Of a stretch of 47,269 nt of DNA, positions 1 to 6,882 are shown piece after piece (within the stretch, counting starts at the first letter, position 1; every line of letters starts with the position of its first letter). The DNA is from an uncultured Anaerolineae bacterium (GTDB taxonomy: Bacteria; Chloroflexota; Anaerolineae; Anaerolineales; Villigracilaceae). Location of the stretch: NCBI GenBank assembly GCA_937120535.1, contig CAKZJX010000037.1:1-47269 (forward strand), given 5' to 3'. The position numbers and the translations under genes were made by a program. Under the pieces are notes generated by a model. It was not told the origin of the DNA and made no database searches. It was given only the letters and a program-made list of their open reading frames with translations.

Positions 1-69
1 TATTTGCGCGCCATCCAATCTGCCTTCGCTGCTTTGCGGGAACTCCATCCCGCTCAACTTGCTGCGTAA
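1..69 (+). CDS. 3' end of an unidentified protein (partial)
   Basis: Frame 1 is open from the first base to a TAA at 67-69 and encodes a short helical-looking tail ending in HPAQLAA. The rest lies outside the window, so no function can be given. A strong intrinsic terminator about 40 bases further on fits the end of a rightward transcription unit and supports this frame as real. Confidence 0.5.
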   Translation, partial: YLRAIQSAFAALRELHPAQLAA

Positions 70-78
70 GGTGAGTTC

Positions 79-1020
79 TTAAGAAGAAAGCTTGCCATCG
101 CCCTCAAGGCCGAGCCCACTTAGGGAGCTCGGCTTTTTTGCTTCGCTTACGATGAGTTCTGCAATGCGTTCTACAATCCAATCGGGCACACCGTCTTCGG
201 CCTGCGATTGTAGTCGCAGGTCAATCGGATCGTTGACGTAGTCCACCACGACAAACGGACGCTCGTCTTGGGGCAAGGCGATCTCGGTGGAGAACACATG
301 CAGGCGACATAGACCAGCGATCTGTTGCATGAGCTGGCGCAAGGCGCTCAAGCCATACTTGGCTTCTGCCTGTGGTGAGACCGGCGTGTAGCGATGGCTC
401 GCCGGATGCCAGAAGCACAAGAAGATCTCCCCTAAGCAGTAGATGGCCCGAAACCAGGCCGGCTGACCGTCCAAGGTTCGAGGAGCGATCTGCTCCTGGA
501 TCAGGTACTGTTCCTGAGGAAATTGCTGACGAGCCGCTTGGACCTGTTCTGCAACAATAACGTTCAGCACCACCCCCTCGCCACCGCCGCCGATGGCCGG
601 CTTGACAGTATACGGTGGTCGGAATATCGGCGAGGGCAACGATGCCAGCTCGGGATGATCGCAATAGGGAGGCAGGATCAAGGTGTGTGGCGTGGGGATG
701 CCATTGGCCAGAAACAGGTGATGGAGGGCCGCTTTGTCGTAGATGCGATCGGCCTGTTCGCGCGGGTTAAGCCGGTGGGCGCCAAGCACTTGGGCCCAGG
801 TCGCCAGCGGCAGGTAGTCGGCATCGGCTTCAGAGGCGCGATCCAGAAATAGCCGAAAACCGATCCGATGCTGGGCCAGGTCTGCTAGGATGTCTGATAG
901 GTTATCCTCCGATACCTCTAAGCACGTCGCCCCATGCGCTGCACAGGCAGCCCGTAAGGTGCCGGCAAAGCCGGCATCGTACTCCCAGTTCCAGGTCAAG
1001 CACAGGTCGTAGAGGCGCAC
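79..1020 (-). CDS. ATP-grasp domain protein
   Basis: This protein of about 313 residues resembles the ATP-grasp superfamily (D-Ala-D-Ala ligase, RimK and YheC/D relatives), which joins a carboxylate to an amine or thiol using ATP. A variable N-terminal domain is followed by the segment YDKAALHHLFLANGIPTP, where ATP-grasp enzymes begin nucleotide binding. Then come a glycine-rich loop (KPAIGGGGEGVV) and a C-terminal acidic site (FVVVDYVNDP) that would hold magnesium. An ATG at 1113 is possible but would overlap the lipoprotein gene. The GTG at 1020-1018, 7 bases after that gene's stop, gives a better length and start (VRLYDLCLTW). No clear ribosome binding site is visible, so translation may be coupled. 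The substrate is unknown; lipoprotein neighbours hint at an envelope role. Confidence 0.7.
   Translation of the reverse strand: MRLYDLCLTWNWEYDAGFAGTLRAACAAHGATCLEVSEDNLSDILADLAQHRIGFRLFLDRASEADADYLPLATWAQVLGAHRLNPREQADRIYDKAALHHLFLANGIPTPHTLILPPYCDHPELASLPSPIFRPPYTVKPAIGGGGEGVVLNVIVAEQVQAARQQFPQEQYLIQEQIAPRTLDGQPAWFRAIYCLGEIFLCFWHPASHRYTPVSPQAEAKYGLSALRQLMQQIAGLCRLHVFSTEIALPQDERPFVVVDYVNDPIDLRLQSQAEDGVPDWIVERIAELIVSEAKKPSSLSGLGLEGDGKLSS
109..139 (+). terminator. Intrinsic terminator of the upstream rightward gene
   Basis: GCCGAGC (109-115) and GCTCGGC (127-133) form a perfect 7-bp stem with an 11-base loop, followed directly by six T (134-139). It lies inside the last codons of the leftward ATP-grasp gene, so that gene's C-terminus is encoded by the terminator of its convergent neighbour. 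Confidence 0.8.
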
Positions 1021-1027
1021 GTCAGGG

Positions 1028-1779
1028 TCAGGGAATGACAGTGGACAACGAATATCCCTCGCAGGTGGCGGTAGAAATCTGTTCACCCGAGGGCTCGGCA
1101 CAGCCGGCCTCATCGGCGATCGTCACCCGCAGCTCATTGGTCCCCAGCAAGGCATCGCTCACTTCACCGCCACGACACAGTCGAAGTTCTAGAAAATAGC
1201 GGCTCTCCGAATAGATCATTTTGGGATCGGGGATGGGCACCGCTTCCCAGAGGATCGTGACCTGATCGCCGTTTCGCTCGGCGCGGACGTTGGAGGGCGG
1301 CGGATATTCCGAGGTCCGAGGCAGCTCGACCGGAGCGATCGCCAAGCTCATCAGATCTCCTCGAAGGTCCAGGGTGATGAGGTTTGCCCAACAAGCGCTC
1401 TTGTCCCCGGCTTGCGCACCAAAAACCACTGGGCCTGCGCATCGTGCCCGATGGCTTCGAGGACTTTGCCGTTGCGCAACCTGATCGGAGCGACGTAGTC
1501 CGTGCCCGGCCCATAGCGACAATTGGCGATCACCACCTTGATGATCGCTGGCAAGGTCACGCTAGGGACGAAAGGCGTCGGAAAAGGCGGCACAGGCGTA
1601 GCCGTTGGCGGTGGAGTAGCTGTGGGAACGGCCAAAGCGGTTTGAGAGAAGGCGACATGGACGGTGGCAAAGGCCGCAGTCATCGCCAGGTTGGGGTCCA
1701 GGGCCGGCTCAGGAGTGGGCGCACGGCCACAGGCCGTAAGTAGGGAGAACCCAACAAAAAGTGAAACCAAGATGCGCAT
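1028..1779 (-). pseudogene. SH3-like lipoprotein, frameshifted paralog of the neighbouring gene
   Basis: The ATG at 1779 has a good ribosome binding site (GGAAAGG). It starts a lipoprotein signal peptide with its lipobox ending at Cys17 (LLTAC), then a Pro/Thr linker and a bacterial SH3-like domain (CRYGPGTDYVAP). That frame stops at 1351. The missing C-terminal half continues in the -1 frame (PPPSNVRAERNGDQVTILWE onward) to a stop at 1028-1030. It matches the end of the intact paralog at 1805-2617, including the GCAEPS motif. The frames join best at a run of four C on the plus strand (1405-1408), where one missing G in the mRNA sense explains the break. It could be a mutation, a sequencing indel or, less likely, programmed frameshifting. 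Confidence 0.75.
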
Positions 1780-1804
1780 TTGTAGCACCTTTCCGATGCG
1801 GGGA

Positions 1805-2617
1805 TCATGGCCAGGGGATCTCGGCCGGCCCGGCATACCCGTGTTTCTCCTGCACCCACACCCGCCCACGGGAGGGCTCTGCACACCCCGGCTCGTCCAC
1901 GAACGAAACCAGCTCATAGTTGGAAGGGATGGAGTCGAACAGGATCTGCCCCCCCTCACAACGCCAGACCTCGACGATGTAATTGAACATCCTCTCGTTT
2001 TCATAATCCCCCGGGCTGATCTTCACTGGCATCCACGAGACCGTGACCGTGTTCCCCTGACGGGTGGCGCTGAGCACCGCCGTCGGCGGATAGTAGGGCG
2101 TGATCGGCAGTTTGGCAATGTGCGGATAAACCACAGGCAGGGTGCGAAAATCGCCTTGGATCTCTAGAAACTTGGCGTTCACCCAACAGTTAAACGGAGA
2201 GTTGCGCACCCACACCCAAGAAGTGCTTCCAGTCCAGCCGATCAGAGTCAAGCGCGCCCCTCGGCGCAGGGCGACCAAGTACAGATAATGCGCTCCTGGT
2301 CCGTAGCGGCAACTGAGCAGATCGGCGGTCACGGTGGCTTTCAGGCTTTCGACTGTGGGGACAGGCGAAGGGGTGGCAGAGGGGGAGGCGGTGGGCGTGA
2401 AGGACGGTGTTGGGGAAACGGTGGGGGTTAGCGAAGGGGTCAGGGAAGGCAGAGGGGAGGGAGTCGGGCTATGGATTGGCGCAACCGCTGTTTCGGTCCC
2501 CCCACGAACCGAGGGAAACGGCGTGGTGAGTTGGGAAGACGCCCGGGGCGGTGCGCCCAGTGGCGCACAGGCAGCTAGCATCCATCCTAACAGAGGCAAC
2601 CAAACTCGCAATTGCAT
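1805..2617 (-). CDS. SH3-domain lipoprotein with Ser/Pro/Thr-rich linker
   Basis: This 270-residue secreted lipoprotein has a hydrophobic signal ending in a lipobox with Cys17 (WMLAAC). A long low-complexity Ser/Pro/Thr linker (about residues 45-90) spans outward from the membrane. An SH3-like domain follows (LLSCRYGPGAHYLYL to NCWVNAKFLEIQGD), a fold that in bacteria often binds cell-wall or surface ligands. The C-terminal part is beta-rich, possibly fibronectin-III-like (NTVTVSWMPV), with a closing Cys in DEPGCAEPS. The next gene is a diverged, frameshifted copy with the same architecture, so this is a tandem duplication. A TATAAT lies 6 bases before the ATG and no Shine-Dalgarno is seen, so the mRNA is probably leaderless. 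The ligand is unknown. Confidence 0.8.
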   Translation of the reverse strand: MQLRVWLPLLGWMLAACAPLGAPPRASSQLTTPFPSVRGGTETAVAPIHSPTPSPLPSLTPSLTPTVSPTPSFTPTASPSATPSPVPTVESLKATVTADLLSCRYGPGAHYLYLVALRRGARLTLIGWTGSTSWVWVRNSPFNCWVNAKFLEIQGDFRTLPVVYPHIAKLPITPYYPPTAVLSATRQGNTVTVSWMPVKISPGDYENERMFNYIVEVWRCEGGQILFDSIPSNYELVSFVDEPGCAEPSRGRVWVQEKHGYAGPAEIPWP

Positions 2618-2623
2618 ATAGCA

Positions 2624-2629
2624 ATTATA
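2624..2629 (-). promoter_or_regulatory. -10 box for leaderless expression of the SH3 lipoprotein gene
   Basis: On the minus strand a perfect TATAAT is followed by 6 bases and then the ATG at 2617. Transcription would begin at or next to the start codon. Confidence 0.55.
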
Positions 2630-2639
2630 GCCGTATTGA

Positions 2640-3080
2640 GGGCCAAGACGACCAGCGGGTATTCATGAATCGGCTCTTGAACGAAAAACCCCAACACGAG
2701 GATCATCACAAGGTCAAACCCAGCCGCCGTGAGAAACACGAATCGGATAGCCCATCGCATCCACCAACCAATCGCTGCGGATCGGCGCCAAAATGGTGGT
2801 CAGAGTTGAGATGGTGTTGGAGAGGCCGATGTGGAGTGGGCGTTCCCGTTCGTGACGAGCAAAGCGAACGGTCAACGCCAAAAGCACGGTCTAAACCGCT
2901 GTAACCGCTATCGAGGCCAAGATAAACACAGGGTAGAACCAGATCGGCGAATCGGCCAGCCAAACCAGCAAAGAGCTAATGGTAGCCCCCAGCCCGCCCA
3001 GCATCATCACCCCGCAATGGCTCCAGCGATCCCCCAGTCGTCCCATCAAGCGAGCAAAGGCCGCCTGGCCTATAACGGGC
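2640..3080 (-). pseudogene. Remnant of an MFS-type transporter
   Basis: The minus strand reads QAAFARLMGRLGDRWSH, which contains an MFS loop signature (GRLGDR). Hydrophobic helices follow (VMMLGGLGATISSLLVW and WFYPVFILASIAVTAV), then an in-frame TAG, then transporter-like sequence (LLALTVRFARHERERP, LVDAMGYPIRV). After a frame change comes another membrane segment (FDLVMILVLGFFV). There is no plausible start, and stops and frameshifts break it, so it cannot make a full transporter of about 400 residues. It is the first piece of a decayed transport region that runs to 3800. Confidence 0.55.
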
Positions 3081-3084
3081 AGTT

Positions 3085-3268
3085 GCCCTGGCCCAAGTAG
3101 AGATCGCCTACACCGCCCTAATCGGCGCTCACAACGCTCGGACCCTGGCCCAAGCCCAATACGATGCAGCGCGGAGAGCGACCTGGATAACGAAACCTTC
3201 CCGACCGCCGAAGCGCGCCTGGCTCAAGCCCGCTTGACGGTGATGGAGAACATCCGCTCGGTTCCATG
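3085..3268 (+). pseudogene. Remnant of a HlyD-like membrane-fusion protein
   Basis: Two short stretches in different frames, AQVEIAYTALIGAHNARTLA and then AEARLAQARLTVMENIRS, resemble the alpha-helical hairpin of periplasmic adaptor (HlyD/MacA-type) proteins. In those, alanine/glutamine-rich helices precede a conserved return strand. The frame changes and there is no start or full domain, so this is a fossil. An ABC ATPase remnant follows on the same strand, the usual gene order of a MacAB/ABC-2 exporter. Confidence 0.45.
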
Positions 3269-3400
3269 AAAAATGGGCGTTTGATTGCCGAAGACGCGCC
3301 CTCGGCCTGCAGCGCGTTTGAGCGGGCGCGCTCGAACTACGCAGGGAGCCTCTGGTTCCCTTGCGTCGCCTGGCCCACCAGGTGAAGACGTGGAACGGGC

Positions 3401-3799
3401 AACCACCATTGGGACCTGAATGAATTGGCCGAAGGCGGGGTGACGGTGTTGGTAACCACGCATTACATGGATAAGGCCGAGTATTGCCAACAGGTTGGGA
3501 TCATGCGAGACGGCAAGTCGCTGACCATGGACACGCCCAGCTAGTTGAAGCGCTCGGCGGGGTCCGGACAGGTTCAGGAGGTTTACGTGCAGCCGCTGCA
3601 GGCCGGCCTGGAAGCTCTGCGAGGCCTGGCTGAGGTACAGCGAGTGGGCCTAAGTGGGGATTATCTGCGGGTGATCGGGCGCGATCTGCAGCCGCAGGCC
3701 ATGCGCCAAGTTTGCGCTTCTGCCCAGGTCACGGTGCAGGCCATTAAGCCGGACGAACTTACGCTAGAAGACGCGTTCCTGGCCTTGGCCCAGAAATGA
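3401..3799 (+). pseudogene. C-terminal remnant of an ABC-2 type transporter ATPase
   Basis: The frame reads WDLNELAEGGVTVLVTTHYM, the region after the Walker B motif of drug-export ABC ATPases, including the switch histidine in TTHYM. It continues IMRDGKSLTMDTPS, an in-frame TAG (3542-3544), and LKRS. The usual family sequence here is TPSEL, so the stop fits one GAG-to-TAG change. After the stop the C-terminal accessory domain continues intact to LTLEDAFLALAQK and a TGA. Walker A, signature and Walker B are missing. The gene is dead through 5' loss plus a nonsense mutation. Confidence 0.75.
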
Positions 3800-4013
3800 A
3801 CAGGACAAGCGGAAGGCCCGCCCCCGTCGCCTTTTGCGCAGGGCGGGAGGGGAGGGCCGGCCGAGAGAAACGCAGGGGGGAGGCGCCGAGAGGTGGGTTT
3901 GGGGGAGGAAGCTGCCGATGGGGGAGCATCCGGCCCAGGTTCAGGATGGGAACCGCCCGCAGTGGGGCAAGGATCCGCCCGAACCGGGGAAAGCTCGGTC
4001 GAGGAGGTCGTTT
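3800..4013 (+). other. G-rich spacer with a G-quadruplex motif
   Basis: No gene is seen. The plus strand is strongly G-rich. At 3841-3856 four G-runs of three or four are separated by single bases (GGGCGGGAGGGGAGGG), which meets the usual G-quadruplex pattern, and looser G-runs continue to about 3930. CCCGCCC near 3818 can also pair with GGGCGGG at 3841. The stretch lies between the dead ABC ATPase and the 3' end of mgsA. Confidence 0.6.
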
Positions 4014-4547
4014 TCAAATGGTAGGATGGTCTTGGATTCGCTGACGATAGTCGTTGTAATCTGGCAGGAGGCGTTCGTAGGGTTGATTCATCAGGGATGA
4101 GGAGATGTTGTAATCTGGCAGGAGGCGTTCGTAGGGTTGATTCATCAGGGATGAGGAGATCATGAAGTCGGCTGAAGCACGATTGCAGGCCACCGGGATG
4201 TTCCAGACCACCGCCATGCGCAATAGGGCTTTGACGTCGGGGTCGTGGGGTAGGGGTTGGAGCGGGTCCCAGAAAAAGATCAGGAAGTCGATTTCGTGAT
4301 CCACGATCTTGGCGCCGATCTGTTGATCGCCGCCCAACGGACCGCTTTGTAGTTTGGTGATGGAGAGGTTTAGTTCACGCTCGAGGAGCACGCCGGTGGT
4401 GCCAGTGGCATAGAGATCGTGCTGCGCCAGCAGATCACGGTTGAAGCGAGCCCACTCAAGGAGTTCGCGTTTTTTGTTGTCGTGCGCCACTAGGGCGATT
4501 TTCTTTTTCGAGTGCATCTGGATAGTTTGATAGGGAAGCGATTGCAT
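4014..4547 (-). CDS. mgsA: Methylglyoxal synthase with duplicated C-terminal segment
   Basis: This cytoplasmic enzyme converts dihydroxyacetone phosphate to methylglyoxal and phosphate, a bypass of lower glycolysis. The family core is clear: [10 protein letters not shown], the phosphate-binding [39 protein letters not shown] with the catalytic Asp and His, and WNIPVACN. The start is the ATG at 4547, preceded by AAAGGA; an upstream in-frame ATG would add an unlike N-terminus. The protein is 177 residues, longer than the usual 150 or so, because residues [18 protein letters not shown] occur twice in tandem. The repeat is encoded by an exact 54-bp direct repeat. It falls in the C-terminal helix/tail, so activity may survive, but this is untested. 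Confidence 0.92.
   Translation of the reverse strand: MQSLPYQTIQMHSKKKIALVAHDNKKRELLEWARFNRDLLAQHDLYATGTTGVLLERELNLSITKLQSGPLGGDQQIGAKIVDHEIDFLIFFWDPLQPLPHDPDVKALLRMAVVWNIPVACNRASADFMISSSLMNQPYERLLPDYNISSSLMNQPYERLLPDYNDYRQRIQDHPTI
4053..4160 (+). repeat. Perfect 54-bp tandem duplication inside mgsA
   Basis: Bases 4053-4106 and 4107-4160 are identical. At 54 bases the unit is 18 codons, so the duplication keeps the mgsA frame. No difference between the copies means it is recent or an assembly artefact. Confidence 0.95.
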
Positions 4548-4639
4548 ATGGGAATCCTTTCTAGGGCGCAGAGAAGGCTTTGGATGTTCGAGAGGATGAA
4601 ACTGATGATCGTCGTTTTCATAACTGTATGCGCTACAGG

Positions 4640-4855
4640 TCAATCGGGAACGTTACAGCGTCCCTGCCGCCAACCAAACGTTAGCGCTCGCAGAGCCAGG
4701 CGACGACCAACCAGGCCGAGGGGACGATCGTGCTCGTCCACCACCACTTGATCGACTACGGCAAGCCGTTGATGGACGCCGGCCCGTTCGAGTAAATTCT
4801 CATCAACCGCCAAGAGGGGGCGATCGGGAAGCGGCCTGTCGCCAACGTCAGGCAA
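4640..4855 (-). pseudogene. CBS-domain-like fragment
   Basis: A 71-codon minus-strand frame starts with TTG and contains ERAGVHQRLAVVDQVVVDEH followed by DRPLGLVGRRLALRAL. This resembles the end of a CBS domain, where a hydrophobic strand, a DxxG turn and a following helix are typical. It overlaps the end of a crcB remnant on the same strand, and in many genomes crcB lies next to DUF190/CBS proteins. Only one incomplete motif is present and no ribosome binding site is visible, so I regard it as part of the same decayed locus. Confidence 0.4.
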
Positions 4856-4964
4856 ATCCGAAGGCGAAGCTGCTGGTCATGTTGACGATCAATGTGCCGT
4901 AGGGAAAGGCCACTCCCAACCGTTCTGCAACCCAACCCGAAAGTCAGTAACGAGGATTGGCGCC
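4848..4964 (-). pseudogene. Remnant of fluoride exporter CrcB (FluC)
   Basis: Reading the minus strand from 4964 gives GANPRY, an in-frame TGA (4946-4944), LSGWVAERLGVAFPYGTLIV, then NMTSSFAFGFA and a stop. CrcB channels start with a glycine-rich helix, an Arg-Tyr/Trp pair and a strongly conserved GTLxVNxxGSF motif, so the match is specific although short. The TGA sits where a Trp is common, which fits TGG-to-TGA. The first codons and all later helices are missing. Confidence 0.65.
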
Positions 4965-5008
4965 CAGTTCGCGCCCATGATGGCGGGCCTGATCGCTGAG
5001 AGAATGTA

Positions 5009-5854
5009 TCATGTTCCAGAACGATCCTGGCGAACTTTCTGTTGGCGGCTCACCACCCACACAACCAGGATCGCCAACACCATGCTCGCCAGGCTATAGG
5101 CCATGTCCAATTCGCTGACGGTAAACAGGGAGATGGTATATTCTTCGTAGCCGGGGTATCCTACCAGGGCAAACGAGAACAAATTGTTAGCAGCATGAAT
5201 GCCAAGGGCCCATTCCAGGCCTTCATCTTTCAGGGTGATCCAAGCCAAGAAAGAGCCCAAGATCCACCAGTACAACACCGCCAACCACAGGTTGACCGTT
5301 GCTTCCGGATTGGCTAGATGCAGCAAGGTAAACAGCAAACCGTTCAGCAGGCTGAGCACGATTGGTTGACGGACGATCTGGCCCAGGCCCTGCAGCAGGT
5401 AACCGCGGAAGAACACTTCCTCGGTGGTCGTCTGCAAGGGGACGGTGAGCAGGGCCGCCAACACGTATATCCACCACTCGGGTCGAAACGAGAAGGTGTA
5501 ACGCCCTGGGAAGAGGGCCGCCTCTAGCCCAGAAGCTAAGGCTGCTAGCAGGAACCACAACCCTGCGCCGCGAAGGATGCGCTCCCAACGAAGGCGGCCG
5601 GTGGCGTTCCACAGGGTCGCAATCGGGCGGCGGTGAATGAAGCGCACGGCGATGCCGATTGCAATCAGAGCCGGCAAGAACGAGAGCATGAAGCTGACTA
5701 GAGAGAGCGTTGGCGAGGCCCGTTCTGCGAGTAGTAGAGGAATAGCGCTGATGAGTCCACCGAACACCATCCCGAACAAGATTAGTATCAAAGAGGCCAG
5801 ATAGCTCCAAAAAGAATTGATCCCCTGACGGGCAGCAGCAAGATAAGCATTCAT
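5009..5854 (-). CDS. CPBP-family intramembrane metalloprotease
   Basis: This membrane protein of about 281 residues belongs to the CPBP (Abi, CAAX-protease-like) family of intramembrane glutamate proteases. The diagnostic motifs are present in order: EEVFFRGYLL near residue 145, FTLLHL and HAANN, supplying the paired Glu, Arg and His residues of the active site. Several hydrophobic helices span the protein, including the N-terminal LILILFGMVFGGLISAIPLL. The ATG at 5854 is chosen because GAGGAG lies 6 bases upstream. Bacterial relatives include bacteriocin-immunity and protein-processing roles, but nothing nearby identifies a substrate. It stands alone, between a dead crcB and mobile repeats. 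Confidence 0.85.
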   Translation of the reverse strand: MNAYLAAARQGINSFWSYLASLILILFGMVFGGLISAIPLLLAERASPTLSLVSFMLSFLPALIAIGIAVRFIHRRPIATLWNATGRLRWERILRGAGLWFLLAALASGLEAALFPGRYTFSFRPEWWIYVLAALLTVPLQTTTEEVFFRGYLLQGLGQIVRQPIVLSLLNGLLFTLLHLANPEATVNLWLAVLYWWILGSFLAWITLKDEGLEWALGIHAANNLFSFALVGYPGYEEYTISLFTVSELDMAYSLASMVLAILVVWVVSRQQKVRQDRSGT

Positions 5855-5888
5855 CACAAGCTCCTCTATCAAATTTCTCTGTCGTAAA

Positions 5889-6052
5889 GGCCTTGTTCAA
5901 AAAGTCTCTTTGGATGGTACGAACTGTCTCTGGAAGAGCCAAAAGAAGGCGGTTTGACCCTTGAATCGGCGGCTGATTCCATCGCTGATCCCCTTCCATG
6001 CCTGCTCTACCGGGCTCTCCTTTTGCGTCAAGGGTGCTTATTGAACAAGCCC
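5889..6052 (+). mobile_element. MITE-like element, copy 1 (164 bp)
   Basis: The ends are GGCCTTGTTCAAAAAG and GCTTATTGAACAAGCCC, a slightly decayed inverted repeat. The flanks TGTCGTAAA (5880-5888) and TATCGTACA (6053-6061) match at 7 of 9 positions, an eroded 9-bp target duplication. The 164 bases align without gaps to the reverse complement of 17414-17577 with about a dozen substitutions. No gene is inside. This is the older of two copies. Confidence 0.85.
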
Positions 6053-6075
6053 TATCGTACATAAGTAAGTAAAAA

Positions 6076-6137
6076 GATCAGTCATAGGACATAAGCTTGG
6101 GTTGCTAACATCAAAGAGGAGAGCTAAATGACTGATC
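6076..6137. repeat. 10-bp perfect inverted repeat around a small open frame
   Basis: GATCAGTCAT (6076-6085) and ATGACTGATC (6128-6137) are exact inverted copies 42 bases apart. The right arm begins with an ATG that has GAGGAG about 8 bases upstream. The frame runs about 50 codons (MTDRYQIYAKVLEMSRHDCP) but passes straight into the palindromic repeat at 6192. It may be the start of a truncated mobile-element gene or an operator-like site; I cannot decide. Confidence 0.45.
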
Positions 6138-6191
6138 GCTATCAAATATATGCGAAAGTACTCGAAATGTCCAGGCATGATTGTCCTAAGG

Positions 6192-6295
6192 TTGGTAAAA
6201 GTTTGGTTAACATCGTTGTGAGGCAGTCCGAAAACCACCTCACAACCCATGAAGAAAGGGGCATACTGAGATGCGCCTGAACCTGATTTTAGCAA
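6192..6295 (-). repeat. Nested palindromic repeat, copy 1
   Basis: The element is bounded by TTGGTAAAA (6192-6200) and TTTTAGCAA (6287-6295), inverted with one mismatch. Inside is a perfect 9-bp hairpin, GTTGTGAGG (6215-6223) with CCTCACAAC (6238-6246). Read on the minus strand it aligns with 40427-40528, and similarity extends about 15 bases past one end (ACAATCAT). No gene is supported inside. Confidence 0.75.
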
Positions 6296-6389
6296 AAGTT
6301 GAGGCCGACCCAATACGAATTCCCAACACAATGCCCTCAAAGCTGAAATAGGAGGAAAGTGAGAGATTTAAACTCGCCCACCGTTTTAC

Positions 6390-6870
6390 AGCGTGCTGCT
6401 GCTCTTGGGATTTGTACTGGACTGTATTATAATAACGTCACCCCAGCTCGTCTCTTCTTGGGCGATTCAGGAGCGCAGACCCTGGGATTTTTGGCGGCGT
6501 CCATCGCGATGGTCTACGCCCCGTCGGGGTTGCATCCTGCCGTTTCTTGGTTTGTACCGATTCTGTCGACAGTGGTGCCTTTTTTGACACAACGCTAGTT
6601 GCGATCGCTCGTTTGCGGCGCGTTGTGCCAATATATCGTGCCAGTCGTGATCATCTGTATCATCGCCTGGTCCAACTTGGCATGTCGCCTGCACAGGCAG
6701 TGGTGACCATTCATGTGGTTGCAATCTTGATCGATAGGCTAGCTTTTGTAGCGCTGACCCTTTCTCCGCTGGCAGCTAACCTGGTGTTCGCCGGTGCGTC
6801 GGTGGTGGGAGAGGCAGCGCGGATCGGTTTGGAACGCGCTTTTTGTTTGGAGTTGATCGAGAACGTGTAA
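6390..6870 (+). pseudogene. Truncated WecA/TagO-like glycosyl-1-phosphate transferase
   Basis: The frame reads LYYNNVTPARLFLGDSGAQT, the conserved loop of polyprenyl-phosphate GlcNAc-1-phosphate transferases (MraY/WecA/TagO family). These start wall polysaccharide synthesis by loading a sugar phosphate on a lipid carrier. It continues LGFLAASIAMVYAP and stops at 6596. The next frame carries the natural continuation (FDTTLVAIARLRRVVPIYRA, then SRDHLYHRLVQLGMSPAQAV) to a stop at 6868. A single T lost from the T-run at 6580-6585 restores one frame. The N-terminal half is missing and the break lies just after the repeats, so it is a pseudogene even if the indel were a sequencing error. Confidence 0.8.
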
Positions 6871-6882
6871 AGGAGTGAACCC

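Noticed and set aside
2334-2460. Simple-sequence tract as a regulatory repeat
   Set aside because: It encodes the Ser/Pro/Thr linker of the SH3 lipoprotein, which explains its low complexity.
6038-6340. 100-codon minus-strand frame and a similar 85-codon frame at 40324-40581
   Set aside because: Both arise from the palindromic repeat. The shared peptide (APFFxGCxVVFGL) follows from shared DNA, and the substitutions are not biased toward silent sites, so coding is unlikely.
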